Below are positions 1-7,796 of a DNA stretch of 64,000 bases, piece by piece (positions within the stretch are counted from its first letter, which is position 1; each line of letters begins with the position of its first letter). A program made the translations under genes and the position numbers. The notes under the pieces were generated by a model. The model did no database searches. It saw nothing but the letters and a program-made list of their open reading frames with translations, and had not been told where the DNA came from. Source of the DNA: Eubacteriaceae bacterium (GTDB taxonomy: Bacteria > Bacillota > Clostridia > Lachnospirales > Lachnospiraceae); NCBI GenBank assembly GCA_910575665.1, contig CAJTFB010000009.1, positions 1 to 64,000 on the forward strand, written 5' to 3'.

Positions 1-78
1 AAACAGGAAGAACATCTCTGCTCCTCCTGCATTTGTATCGTCACTTTCACTGCTGTGATTTATTCTGTTTGTATTCAT
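1..78 (-). CDS. possible 5' end of an unknown CDS running off the window
   Basis: On the minus strand an ATG at 76-78 is preceded by AAGGGGAAAG, a fair ribosome-binding site, and opens a frame without a stop for 26 codons to the window edge. The visible residues (MNTNRINHSSE, later GGAEMFFLF) match no family I know. It is downstream of the nitroreductase terminator and in the same direction. It may be a chance open frame. Confidence 0.25.
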   Translation of the reverse strand, partial: MNTNRINHSSESDDTNAGGAEMFFLF

Positions 79-124
79 CTTTCCCCTTCAGACGGGAATC
101 TCGGATTACATTTCACGACAAAGC

Positions 125-149
125 AAAAAGGGCTGACTGCTCAACCCTT
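125..149 (-). terminator. rho-independent terminator of the nitroreductase gene
   Basis: Read on the minus strand, AAGGGTTGA (141-149) pairs with TCAGCCCTT (128-136, with one G-U pair) around a 4-nt loop, followed by a T-run at 125-129. It lies just past the nitroreductase stop codon. Confidence 0.75.
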
Positions 150-166
150 ATTGTTTTTGTATGTTT

Positions 167-679
167 TTATTTATATTGCACTAGCTCATCCATCGGTATT
201 CTCGTCTGAGCGTGCCGGTCAATGTCTGCCTCTGGTTCTGCAGAATAACCCAATGCAAGGATATTGACCGGTTCCAGATTTCGGGGCAGATTAAGTCCCT
301 GTTTCAAAACATCCGGCTTAAAATAACATATCCATACGCTTCCAAGTCCTAACTCCGTGGCCATGAGCATCATGTGGTCAGTTAGAATGGAGGCATCTAT
401 ATCTGTCGTTACCATGCCGTCAAATGGACGTGTCCATGCCTTACTTTTATCTGCACATACCACAATAGCTATCGGGGCGCCATAAATATTTGCTGCTTTC
501 GAAACTGCTGACAGCCCTTTTTCGCTTCTTACGACCACCAGCCGCGCCGGCTGCATATTTGCCGCTGTCGGCGCCACATGGGCAATCTCCAATATCTTTC
601 GCAGCTTATCCTCCTCCACCGCCTGCCCTGTGTATTCACGGACAGAAGAACGCGCCTTTGCTGTATCTAATACTGACAT
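167..679 (-). CDS. nitroreductase family protein (FMN-dependent oxidoreductase)
   Basis: A 170-residue single-domain protein of the nitroreductase fold, which uses FMN and NAD(P)H to reduce nitro-aromatics, quinones or similar electrophiles in the cytoplasm. The family signature is visible at the N-terminus, where RSSVREYTGQAV is the usual 'R-S-x-R-x-Y' start, followed by the FMN-binding APTAANMQPARLVVV segment. The C-terminal LGLGSVWICYF and NILALGY stretches are typical of the short nitroreductases. The ATG at 677-679 has AAGGAAGGATAAGAAA in front of it. It is divergent from an HxlR-type regulator, a very common pairing in which the regulator senses electrophiles or thiol stress and controls the reductase. 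The true substrate cannot be told from the sequence. Confidence 0.9.
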   Translation of the reverse strand: MSVLDTAKARSSVREYTGQAVEEDKLRKILEIAHVAPTAANMQPARLVVVRSEKGLSAVSKAANIYGAPIAIVVCADKSKAWTRPFDGMVTTDIDASILTDHMMLMATELGLGSVWICYFKPDVLKQGLNLPRNLEPVNILALGYSAEPEADIDRHAQTRIPMDELVQYK

Positions 680-727
680 TTTCTTATCCTTCCTTTCCTA
701 CTTGAAAATTTGACCGGTCATAGTATA

Positions 728-755
728 ATTATAGCATGAATAGACAAACAAACAA
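728..755 (-). promoter_or_regulatory. promoter of the nitroreductase gene
   Basis: On the minus strand TTGTTT (750-755) and TATAAT (728-733) are separated by 16 bp, and the ribosome-binding site and ATG follow about 50 bp downstream. The palindrome at 762-790 lies just upstream of the -35 element. Confidence 0.55.
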
Positions 756-761
756 GAATGC

Positions 762-790
762 ACTTTTTGGGTATATACTTCCCAAAAAGT
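762..790. promoter_or_regulatory. perfect inverted repeat, candidate HxlR operator
   Basis: ACTTTTTGGG (762-771) and CCCAAAAAGT (781-790) form a perfect 10-bp inverted repeat around the 9-bp centre TATATACTT. It sits between the divergent nitroreductase and HxlR genes, next to the nitroreductase -35. HxlR dimers bind such palindromes, so this is the likely operator for autoregulation and for control of the reductase. A TATAAT at 845-850 may be the -10 of the regulator gene. Confidence 0.6.
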
Positions 791-879
791 AAGTAAGACG
801 GGAAGTTTTTATAACACATGAAAGAAATCGTGCACAAGAAAAATTATAATCTCACCTATGTTTCTGAAAGGAGTCAAAT

Positions 880-1227
880 ATGATAGAACAATGTAACGGT
901 TTTACCTGCCCGGTAGAGGCTACCATTTCCCTGATCGGAGGCAAATACAAGGCGGTCATATTGTGGCATCTGATGAACAGCACCCTGCGGTACAGCGAAC
1001 TGCACCGCAAAATGCCAAAGGCAACGGATAAAATGCTTGCCCAGCAACTGCGGGAACTGGAAAAGGACGGCCTCATCAACCGTGTGGTCTTCCCTGTTGT
1101 GCCGCCAAAGACGGAATACAGCCTAACAGAATATGGAAAAACACTTGCCCCCATACTGGATGCCATGTGCAGCTGGGGCGAAAACTATTTATCCAAAGCC
1201 CAAAATGGCAAAGAGGGCTGCCAATGA
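880..1227 (+). CDS. HxlR-family winged-helix transcriptional regulator
   Basis: A 115-residue winged-helix protein. The N-terminal CPVEATISLIGGKYKAVILW pattern is the HxlR hallmark: an early cysteine, then 'GGKWK..IL..L'. It is followed by LRYSELHRKMP and MLAQQLRELEKDGLI (the recognition helix) and the wing VPPKTEYSLTEYG. The cysteine at about residue 9 is the one that senses electrophiles or redox stress in several characterised members (YodB, HypR types). The ATG follows GAAAGGAGTCAAAT. The gene is divergent from a nitroreductase and shares a palindromic intergenic region with it, so its target is probably that gene and its own promoter. Confidence 0.92.
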   Translation: MIEQCNGFTCPVEATISLIGGKYKAVILWHLMNSTLRYSELHRKMPKATDKMLAQQLRELEKDGLINRVVFPVVPPKTEYSLTEYGKTLAPILDAMCSWGENYLSKAQNGKEGCQ

Positions 1228-1243
1228 AATACCTTCTCTCTAA

Positions 1244-1281
1244 TTTATATCCATCGGATTTGTCATATACGAGGATATAAA
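1244..1281. terminator. AT-rich inverted repeat between convergent genes
   Basis: TTTATATCC (1244-1252) and GGATATAAA (1273-1281) are perfect 9-bp arms around a 20-nt loop, between the hxlR stop and the stop of the last gene of the tandem array. There is no proper T-run, so terminator function on either strand is only plausible. Confidence 0.35.
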
Positions 1282-1293
1282 TAGGGAATTTTG

Positions 1294-2022
1294 TTACCGG
1301 AGAAAACTGCTGTACTGAAACCATATGCCATACTTATCTGCCGCTTTCATTAGCTTTTCCTCAATTTCCGGATCCCCCTCCCAGTCAAAAAGCTCTAATT
1401 CTTTCATCTCCCCAAGAGCCTCCGGATCATCCATCTCTATCTCATCACCGCAGTATAGCTCCTTTATCCCATTAAACTCTACAAAATCACTTAACCGGTA
1501 GCCATAATGCTCCATTCCCCGTGCAATTACTCTCATATGGCTTAAGCTGTTGTCATATCTATTCTCCGTATCTAGATAATTGGTAAACTCAAAAACAATA
1601 CGACTTCCTCCATATGATTTCCCAACACTCGCATCTGTAAAATTTACATGAATCCCTTTTGCACAGTAAGTGTGCTCATCGATGTCCTGATCACTGCCGG
1701 GAATGAGCGAAAAATTATCCGGATGCTCCCTGGCATGATCATATATGATATCTTTTAACCGATTGCAGTCTGAAAAGATTTTTTCATCCATGTATAATTC
1801 ACTGTCTATATCCACTGTAATATAGCTGATTTCCGTATTCTCATGTGTAGGATTCGTCAGCTTGAACCCCTCCCCCATTTCTTCTGTAATCTTTTTCTGC
1901 AGCCCTTTTGCCGCCGCACTGGGTATATTCAGATATATCTGGTAATAAAAAATCTGGCAGAGTATATAGGCGGCAAATGCGATTCCTGCGATTTGGAAGA
2001 TTCGCTTTATTATCTTTTTCAT
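1294..2022 (-). CDS. tandem paralog 4 (A-type), membrane-anchored unknown protein
   Basis: A 242-residue protein of unknown family, the last of four tandem copies. The start is taken at the ATG 2020-2022 (MKKIIKRIFQ) because AAAGGAGCATT stands directly before it; the in-frame ATG 15 bp upstream overlaps that site. Residues about 5-27 form one hydrophobic segment after a Lys/Arg-rich tail, so the rest should face outside the membrane. The body ends in a helix-rich, acidic part (ELFDWEGDPEIEEKL) and an aromatic tail (YGIWFQYSSFLR). Unlike its neighbours it lacks the final YKYRWLR. The central segment (TYCAKGI, VFEFTNYL, LSHMRV) is of the same subtype as the copy at 2833-3582. It is downstream of, and co-oriented with, the large VWA/peptidase protein. 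A role as immunity protein is a guess from layout. Confidence 0.8.
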   Translation of the reverse strand: MKKIIKRIFQIAGIAFAAYILCQIFYYQIYLNIPSAAAKGLQKKITEEMGEGFKLTNPTHENTEISYITVDIDSELYMDEKIFSDCNRLKDIIYDHAREHPDNFSLIPGSDQDIDEHTYCAKGIHVNFTDASVGKSYGGSRIVFEFTNYLDTENRYDNSLSHMRVIARGMEHYGYRLSDFVEFNGIKELYCGDEIEMDDPEALGEMKELELFDWEGDPEIEEKLMKAADKYGIWFQYSSFLR

Positions 2023-2052
2023 AATGCTCCTTTCCATCGAATTTCAAATAAT

Positions 2053-2802
2053 CTATCTCAACCATCTATATTTGTATCGGAGAAAACTGCTGTACTGAAA
2101 CCATATGCCATACTTATCTGCCGCTTTTTCCAGCTTTTCTTCAACCTCTGGTTTCCCCTCCCAGTCAAAAAGCTTCAATTCTTTCATCTTCCCAAGAGCC
2201 TCCGGATCATCTATCTCTATCTCATCACAGCAGGATAACTCCTTGATCCCATCAAACTTTACAAAATCACTTAACCGATAGCCATAATGCTCCATTCCAA
2301 TAGAGTTTACACTCATTCGGCTTAGCCTGCTGTCATATCTATTTTCCGTGTATATATAATTGGAAAATGCAAAAACACTATAGCTTCCTCTATATAATTT
2401 ACCTCCGTTCACATCTGTAAAATCTACATGAAAACCCTTAACACCGATCGTATACTCATCGACGTCCCGATCTCTGGCAGGGATAAGTGAAAAATTATCC
2501 GGATGCTCCCTGGCATAATCATATATGATATCTTTTAACCGGCTGCAGTCTGAAAAGATCTTTTCCTCCATATATAATTCATTGTCTATGTCCACTTCAA
2601 TATAGCTGATTTCCGTATTCTCATATGTAGGATTCGTCAGCTTGAACCCTTCTCCCATTTCTTCGGTGATTCTTTTCTGAAGCCCTTTTGCCGCCGCACT
2701 GGGTATATTCAGATATATGCGGTAATAGAAAATCTGGCAGAGTATATAGGCGGCAAGTGCGATTCCCATGATTTGAAAGATTCGCTTTATTATCTTTTTC
2801 AT
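2053..2802 (-). CDS. tandem paralog 3 (B-type), membrane-anchored unknown protein
   Basis: A 249-residue paralog of the flanking genes, with the same short basic N-terminus, single membrane segment and extracytoplasmic body. The start is set at the ATG 2800-2802 with AAAGGAGCATT before it. Its variable middle (IGVKGFHVDF, VFAFSNY, LSRMSV) is of the B subtype shared with the copy at 3613-4362 and differs from the A-type copies on either side. The first ~100 residues and the last ~60 are almost identical in all four copies. No catalytic motif is visible. It ends with YKYRWLR. Confidence 0.8.
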   Translation of the reverse strand: MKKIIKRIFQIMGIALAAYILCQIFYYRIYLNIPSAAAKGLQKRITEEMGEGFKLTNPTYENTEISYIEVDIDNELYMEEKIFSDCSRLKDIIYDYAREHPDNFSLIPARDRDVDEYTIGVKGFHVDFTDVNGGKLYRGSYSVFAFSNYIYTENRYDSRLSRMSVNSIGMEHYGYRLSDFVKFDGIKELSCCDEIEIDDPEALGKMKELKLFDWEGKPEVEEKLEKAADKYGIWFQYSSFLRYKYRWLR

Positions 2803-2832
2803 AATGCTCCTTTCCATCGAATTTCAACTAAT

Positions 2833-3582
2833 CTATCTCAACCATCTATATTTGTATCGGAGAAAACTGCTGTACTGAAACCATACGCCATACTTATCTG
2901 CCGCTTTTTCCAGCTTTTCCTCAATCTCCGGTTTCCCCTCCCAGTCAAAAAGCTTCAATTCTTTCATCTTCCCAAGAGCCTCCGGGGCATCTATCTCTAT
3001 CTCATCACCGCAGTATAGCTCCTTGATCCCATCAAACTTTACAAGATCACTTAACCGGTAGCCATAATGCTCCATTCCCAGTCCACTTACCCTCATATGG
3101 CTTAACCTGTTGTCGTAGCTATTTTCTGTATCCAGATAATTGGTAAATTCAAAAACACTATAGTTTCCTCCATATAATTTCCCACCACTCTCATCTGTAA
3201 AATCTACATGAATCCCTTTTGCATTGTAAGTGTGCTCATCGATGTCCTGATCACTGGCGGGAATAAGTGAAAAATTATCCGGATGCTCCCTGGCATAATC
3301 ATATATGATATCTTTTAACCGGCTGCAGTCTGAAAAGATCTTTTCATCCATATATAATTCACTGTCTATATCCACATCAATATAGCTGATTTCCGTATTC
3401 TCATATGTAGGATTCGTCAGCTTGAACCCCTCTCCCATTTCCTCAGTAATTTTTTTCTGCAGCCCTTTTGCCGCCGCACTGGGTATATTCAGATATATCC
3501 GGTAATAAAAAATCTGGCAGAGTATATAGACGGCAAGTGCGATTCCTGCAATTTGGAAGATTCGCTTTATTTTCTTTTTCAT
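2833..3582 (-). CDS. tandem paralog 2 (A-type), membrane-anchored unknown protein
   Basis: A 249-residue paralog; start ATG 3580-3582 with AAAGGAGCATT in front. One membrane segment near the N-terminus (IAGIALAVYILCQIFYY) is followed by the conserved YLNIPSAAAKGLQKKI region, a charged body and the aromatic C-terminus. The variable middle (TYNAKGIHVDF, VFEFTNYL, LSHMRV) matches the copy at 1294-2022, not its immediate neighbours. The 30-bp gaps between copies are themselves conserved, so whole 780-bp units were duplicated. Confidence 0.8.
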   Translation of the reverse strand: MKKKIKRIFQIAGIALAVYILCQIFYYRIYLNIPSAAAKGLQKKITEEMGEGFKLTNPTYENTEISYIDVDIDSELYMDEKIFSDCSRLKDIIYDYAREHPDNFSLIPASDQDIDEHTYNAKGIHVDFTDESGGKLYGGNYSVFEFTNYLDTENSYDNRLSHMRVSGLGMEHYGYRLSDLVKFDGIKELYCGDEIEIDAPEALGKMKELKLFDWEGKPEIEEKLEKAADKYGVWFQYSSFLRYKYRWLR

Positions 3583-3612
3583 AATGCTCCTTTCCATCGA
3601 ATTTCAACTAAT

Positions 3613-4362
3613 CTATCTCAACCATCTATATTTGTATCGGAGAAAACTGCTGTACTGAAACCATACGCCATACTTATCTGCCGCTTTTTCCAGCTTTTCC
3701 TCAACCTCCGGTTTCCCCTCCCAGTCAAAAAGCTTCAATTCTTTCATCTTCCCAAGAGCCTCCGGATCATCTATCTCTATCTCATCGCAGCAGTATAGCT
3801 CCTTGATCCCGTTAAACTTTACAAGATCACTTAACCGGTAGCCATAATGCTCCATTCCCAGTGCCTTCACACTCATACGGCTTAACCTGCTGTCGTAGCT
3901 ATTTTCCGTGTCTAAATAATTGGAAAATGCAAAAACACAATAACTTCCTCTATATAATTTACCTCCGTTCACATCTGTAAAATCCACATAAAACCCCTTA
4001 ACACCAATCGTGTGCTCATCGATGTCCCGATCTCTGGCGGGAATGAGTGAAAAATTTTCCGGATGCTCCCTGGCATAATCATATATGATATCTTTTAACC
4101 GGCTGCAGTCTGAAAAGATCTTTTCATCCATATATAATTCACTGTCTATATCCACTGTAATAGAAGTGATTTCCGTATTCTCATGTGTAGGATTCGTCAG
4201 CTTGAACCCCTCTCCCATTTCCTCCGTAATTTTTTTCTGCAGCCCTTTTGCCGCCGCACTGGGTATGTTCAGATATATCCGGTAATAGAAAATCTGGCAG
4301 AGTATATAGGCGGCAAGTGCGATTCCCGCGATTTGAAAGATTCGCTTTATTATCTTTTCCAT
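3613..4362 (-). CDS. tandem paralog 1 (B-type), membrane-anchored unknown protein
   Basis: A 249-residue protein, the first of the array and nearest to the large secreted VWA protein upstream. The start is the ATG 4360-4362 (MEKIIKRIFQ) preceded by AAAGGAACATT. Its B-type middle (IGVKGFYVDF, VFAFSNYL, LSRMSV) matches the copy at 2053-2802. A perfect 11-bp hairpin (4385-4410) stands between its ribosome-binding site and the stop of the upstream gene, which could make its expression partly independent of that gene. Function unknown. Several paralogous small membrane proteins following one large secreted multi-domain protein is the usual look of immunity genes next to a polymorphic toxin, but no known immunity family was recognised. 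Confidence 0.8.
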   Translation of the reverse strand: MEKIIKRIFQIAGIALAAYILCQIFYYRIYLNIPSAAAKGLQKKITEEMGEGFKLTNPTHENTEITSITVDIDSELYMDEKIFSDCSRLKDIIYDYAREHPENFSLIPARDRDIDEHTIGVKGFYVDFTDVNGGKLYRGSYCVFAFSNYLDTENSYDSRLSRMSVKALGMEHYGYRLSDLVKFNGIKELYCCDEIEIDDPEALGKMKELKLFDWEGKPEVEEKLEKAADKYGVWFQYSSFLRYKYRWLR

Positions 4363-4384
4363 AATGTTCCTTTCCATCAGAAAT

Positions 4385-4410
4385 GTTCGGACTGCTCATG
4401 CAGTCCGAAC
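4385..4410. terminator. perfect hairpin between the VWA protein gene and the tandem array
   Basis: GTTCGGACTGC (4385-4395), loop TCAT, GCAGTCCGAAC (4400-4410): an 11-bp perfect stem. On the minus strand it follows the stop of the large gene but has only a weak T-run (ATTTCTG), so it could be a leaky terminator, an mRNA-end stabiliser or a processing site. Confidence 0.6.
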
Positions 4411-4420
4411 GTTCTTTTAA

Positions 4421-7400
4421 TTATTTGTAATACACAAATAACGCATCGCTGGTGCAGTCACTTCCATATTCATCATTATATTTACAAATTTCATCATAAT
4501 CAACAAAATATTTACTTCCCCATGAGGAAATCTGGTATCTTAATGTGTTCTTTTGTCGGTCTCTATGTATTCCGGTAATAACCACATAATGATTAAATAA
4601 AGTAACTTTGCTGTATTCAAAATCAGTCAGGGAACCTTTACGTAATTCATACATCTTAGCCTGATTCTCTTCTTCTACGGTTCTCCAAAGATGGGGACCA
4701 ACTGAAATAATCACCGGATTTCCATTTTTGATGGACTTTTCGATTAATTCTTTTAACCGCTTTCGATTATTACCGGAAAAGGCAAATGGATAAGCTACCG
4801 CTTTCATTTTTAACGAGTAATTATCAAAATATTTATTCATCCCCGATTGCAGATTAAAGGCTGTCATTTCATCAAAAATTGGCATTTTCTTTATATAATG
4901 TTTCCGCACGAAATTCACATAATCGATATAGGTGCTTTTCGAAATTTTACTTAACGTATTATTATCTTTTCTCCTCTTCAAATAAAGAAGTACGTCTGAT
5001 CCGCCAATTATACCACACCCTTTATCTGCCATTTTACTGTCAGTTTTCTCCCACCAGCCCTGATCTCCTCCATAGTATTGTGAATCACCGGACACGATCG
5101 GAATGTATTGTTTTTGAAAAATCTCTGTCAACTTCACATCATTTCTCTTTGGATGCTTATCCACATCGTCTCTATAACCATCCTGATCTGTATCTTTTCT
5201 CGTTGGGCTGCTTCGATAAACGAAATAACGTGCTTCGATCCACTCTTCGGTATCTTTTACAAAGATTTTCTTTTTCCGCTTTGGAAGTCCATCTTCATCC
5301 AGACTTTTTTCTCCTCCCATCTCATCCAGATCCTTCACAAAGTCAAAATCTGAGTCCTTAGCATACGGATTTGTCACCTCAATTTTACCATTCTGACATA
5401 ACATGCCTTTCTCAAGAATATCATACAACCCATCACCATCTGAGTCTTTGGTTTTTAATTCACCCATTGTATCTTTCTTCAGTTTGAACAAAACATCAGC
5501 AATACTTTCTGTCTTTTCCACCGTATAAAATTTACCGCCAGTTTCCTTCGACATCTTTTTTAGATCTGCCTCATTATCTGTTCCGATCAGTACTGTGAGA
5601 ATCGCAATATCGTTTTTCTTGGCAAGATCGACGATCTCTTTATTATACTCCGTATCTCCATCACAGATCAGTACGATATACCTTTGATACCCTTTATCCT
5701 TATAAGAATCCCCAGTATACTGACTTATTGCCTTGCGGAGCCCTTTATTCACATTGGTCTTATTTTCCATCTCTGCAGAAATGGCATTTACACTTTTGAC
5801 CAGCTTGTCAGAATGATTGGTAAATTTCTGTACAACATCTGCCTTATCGGCGAATGTTACAATGCTGCAACGGTCCTTTCCTCGCTTCGCCTTAATAATT
5901 CCCTTCATGGCATCTTTTGCATGTCTGATCTCCGGACCCACCATACTTCCAGAAATATCTACAGCAAATACAATATCTGTATTCTTTTTCGGTCTCTCTG
6001 TTTTGTAATAATTAATTTCATTTCTCCACACGTCATACCAAGTCTTTTTATTAACCACCATATATGTACTAAAATGTGTGGTCGTATACCTTACCGTGTG
6101 ATTTTTAGTATCAACAACTGACTCTTCATCATAAATCACATAGTCCTCGTTTTCCTCATCGTACCACATAACTGCCAGGTCTTCTTCCTTGGTCGCCCCC
6201 AGTTTGGATACATCATAGGAAAATGTAATAGTGGCTTCATCAAATTTTCCCTCTGTAGAAATACTTACGGGAACACCTACCAAACCCACTAATTCACTGG
6301 ACAATATATCTTCCCCGAATACATTTTGGATCTCTGTATGGTTGTTAATATTACCAGTCACCTTCATATCTACTTGCACTCCGGTCACTGCACCACCATT
6401 ATTATTATCCGCTGGAATTTCCTCTGTGAGAGTCTGATGGACTTTTTCCTCACCATCACATATTCCATTATCATTTGTATCCTTTTTCAGGGGATCAAAA
6501 CCAAGAATAATTTCGTCACCATCTGTCAATGTATCACCGTCAGTATCTTCTTTTAAGGGATCTGTTTTATACTTTCTTACCTCTTCTCCATCACTGAGAC
6601 CATCTTTATCAGTATCACTGTCTCCCGGTTCTGTTCCAATTCGAATCTCCCTAAGATTAGTCAGGCCATCCTCATCACTGTCCTCGTCACCGTCTGCTAT
6701 GCCATTGTCATCCGTGTCCTTTTTTAAGGGATCCAGCCCCACTTTAAATAGTTCTGTAAAATCATCCAGCCCATCACCATCGGTATCTTTTTTATAACTA
6801 TTGGTTCCCATCCTCAATTCATATATGTTAGGCATTCCGTCTCCATCGCTATCGAGTTCAGGATCAATATCCGTGATATATTTGTGTAACACAAAACCTT
6901 CTGGATTTTCTGAGACACTGCCAGGCTCCCCATTAAATCCAAAATAAATTACACCCTTCGCCGGTATATTCTGATTATATCCACTATTCCTTAATTGATA
7001 TGTTTCATTGACCTGTTTTTCTATAACAGCATTCCATATATTGGTAATTGGATGCCCAAACTCGAACTGCAGCTCCCAATCTTCAATTGCCTCGTCCGTA
7101 AGGTTCTTTATTTCCATAGCAGAACTGTAACCATTATTCCAGTCACTGTTCGTCTTGTATGTAATTTTATAATCTTTTTCTGGAACCTCAACTCGACTTG
7201 TGGATAAACAGTAGCTTTGAGGTATATGAATCTCATCTTCATATTTTGCGGTAAAACCAAAGCTTACTTCGTCGCCAGATTTTATATCCTGATTCCACCC
7301 CGCATTTTTTATCATTACAATCGAATGTTCATTATCAATCTGTTTTCCATTCCACAGGTTCTGAATCTCATCCTCGCTGTAATACAAAAGCGCCCAGTCC

Positions 7401-7627
7401 TCTATCGTTTTGTCGCTGGTATTGCGAAGAATAATAGTAGCATTATATCCACCCTCCCATTTTCCATCAAGGCGAAACTCTACTTCAAAGACATCTCCGT
7501 GAAATATTTTTTGATTGATCTTCTCTGACTCTGTTGCCGTTCCTTTTCCCTGAACGTGTTGAAATGGATACAACAGCATTGCAAACAGACATAACAATAC
7601 CATAACCCTTTGCACTATTTTTTTCAT
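4421..7627 (-). CDS. large secreted protein: CBM2-like x2, Ca-binding repeats, VWA, C39-like peptidase domain
   Basis: A 1,068-residue secreted protein. A signal peptide occupies residues 1-27 (basic start, LLCLFAMLLY core). Two CBM2-like domains follow (about 45-145 and 155-245); both show the pattern 'GGY/NGY ... I.DW.L ... WN ... N.GWNQ/GYNQ.I..G....FGF' of family 2 carbohydrate-binding modules. Thrombospondin type-3-like calcium repeats (DTDGDGLDD, DTDKDGLSDGEE and similar) fill about 258-395, and more occur near 735-850. A VWA domain (about 549-715) has the MIDAS DISGS at 557-561. The last ~200 residues look like a papain/C39-type cysteine peptidase: Cys871 in GCGIIGG, His1013 in FNHYVVITG, and a SSWG motif near 1034. 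The RBS AAAGGAGGAGAAAGAAA precedes the ATG. Four tandem paralogs follow. It could be a surface effector with a peptidase toxin end, or a surface-attachment protein; the peptidase call is by motif only. Confidence 0.85.
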   Translation of the reverse strand: MKKIVQRVMVLLCLFAMLLYPFQHVQGKGTATESEKINQKIFHGDVFEVEFRLDGKWEGGYNATIILRNTSDKTIEDWALLYYSEDEIQNLWNGKQIDNEHSIVMIKNAGWNQDIKSGDEVSFGFTAKYEDEIHIPQSYCLSTSRVEVPEKDYKITYKTNSDWNNGYSSAMEIKNLTDEAIEDWELQFEFGHPITNIWNAVIEKQVNETYQLRNSGYNQNIPAKGVIYFGFNGEPGSVSENPEGFVLHKYITDIDPELDSDGDGMPNIYELRMGTNSYKKDTDGDGLDDFTELFKVGLDPLKKDTDDNGIADGDEDSDEDGLTNLREIRIGTEPGDSDTDKDGLSDGEEVRKYKTDPLKEDTDGDTLTDGDEIILGFDPLKKDTNDNGICDGEEKVHQTLTEEIPADNNNGGAVTGVQVDMKVTGNINNHTEIQNVFGEDILSSELVGLVGVPVSISTEGKFDEATITFSYDVSKLGATKEEDLAVMWYDEENEDYVIYDEESVVDTKNHTVRYTTTHFSTYMVVNKKTWYDVWRNEINYYKTERPKKNTDIVFAVDISGSMVGPEIRHAKDAMKGIIKAKRGKDRCSIVTFADKADVVQKFTNHSDKLVKSVNAISAEMENKTNVNKGLRKAISQYTGDSYKDKGYQRYIVLICDGDTEYNKEIVDLAKKNDIAILTVLIGTDNEADLKKMSKETGGKFYTVEKTESIADVLFKLKKDTMGELKTKDSDGDGLYDILEKGMLCQNGKIEVTNPYAKDSDFDFVKDLDEMGGEKSLDEDGLPKRKKKIFVKDTEEWIEARYFVYRSSPTRKDTDQDGYRDDVDKHPKRNDVKLTEIFQKQYIPIVSGDSQYYGGDQGWWEKTDSKMADKGCGIIGGSDVLLYLKRRKDNNTLSKISKSTYIDYVNFVRKHYIKKMPIFDEMTAFNLQSGMNKYFDNYSLKMKAVAYPFAFSGNNRKRLKELIEKSIKNGNPVIISVGPHLWRTVEEENQAKMYELRKGSLTDFEYSKVTLFNHYVVITGIHRDRQKNTLRYQISSWGSKYFVDYDEICKYNDEYGSDCTSDALFVYYK

Positions 7628-7663
7628 TTTCTTTCTCCTCCTTTAGTGTTTCGTTTTACCAGC

Positions 7664-7692
7664 AACATATCACAAATTTATTCTTATTTCAA
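7664..7692 (-). promoter_or_regulatory. promoter of the VWA/peptidase protein gene
   Basis: TTGAAA (7687-7692) and TATGTT (7664-7669) on the minus strand with a 17-bp spacer, about 40 bp upstream of the start codon in an AT-rich stretch. Confidence 0.45.
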
Positions 7693-7730
7693 CCCTAAAT
7701 ACGTAAAGTATGTCATTTTATTATTAACGC

Positions 7731-7782
7731 AAAAAAATCCCAAAACCACAAAACAGCTGCTGTCTGCTCTATGGCTTTGGGA
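7731..7782 (-). terminator. rho-independent terminator of glgP
   Basis: On the minus strand TCCCAAAGCCA (7772-7782) pairs with TGGTTTTGGGA (7738-7748), with one mismatch, and is followed by seven T (7731-7737). Confidence 0.8.
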
Positions 7783-7796
7783 CCGTTAATTTTTAT

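Larger units (their letters stand above)
1294..4377. repeat. four-copy tandem gene array with a 780-bp period
   Basis: Corresponding points of the four copies (for example the ribosome-binding sites next to 2022, 2802, 3582 and 4362) are exactly 780 bp apart, and the intergenic stretch with 'atctatctcaaccatctat' recurs between copies. Sequence is near-identical at both ends of each unit, with an alternating A/B/A/B middle, which points to duplication of a two-gene unit. Confidence 0.95.

Noticed and set aside
1294-4377. CRISPR-like repeat array
   Set aside because: The period is 780 bp and the repeats are whole genes.
1843-4578. Plus-strand open frames repeated opposite each tandem paralog
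   Set aside because: They repeat only because the array repeats; no ribosome-binding sites, and the minus-strand frames explain the conservation.
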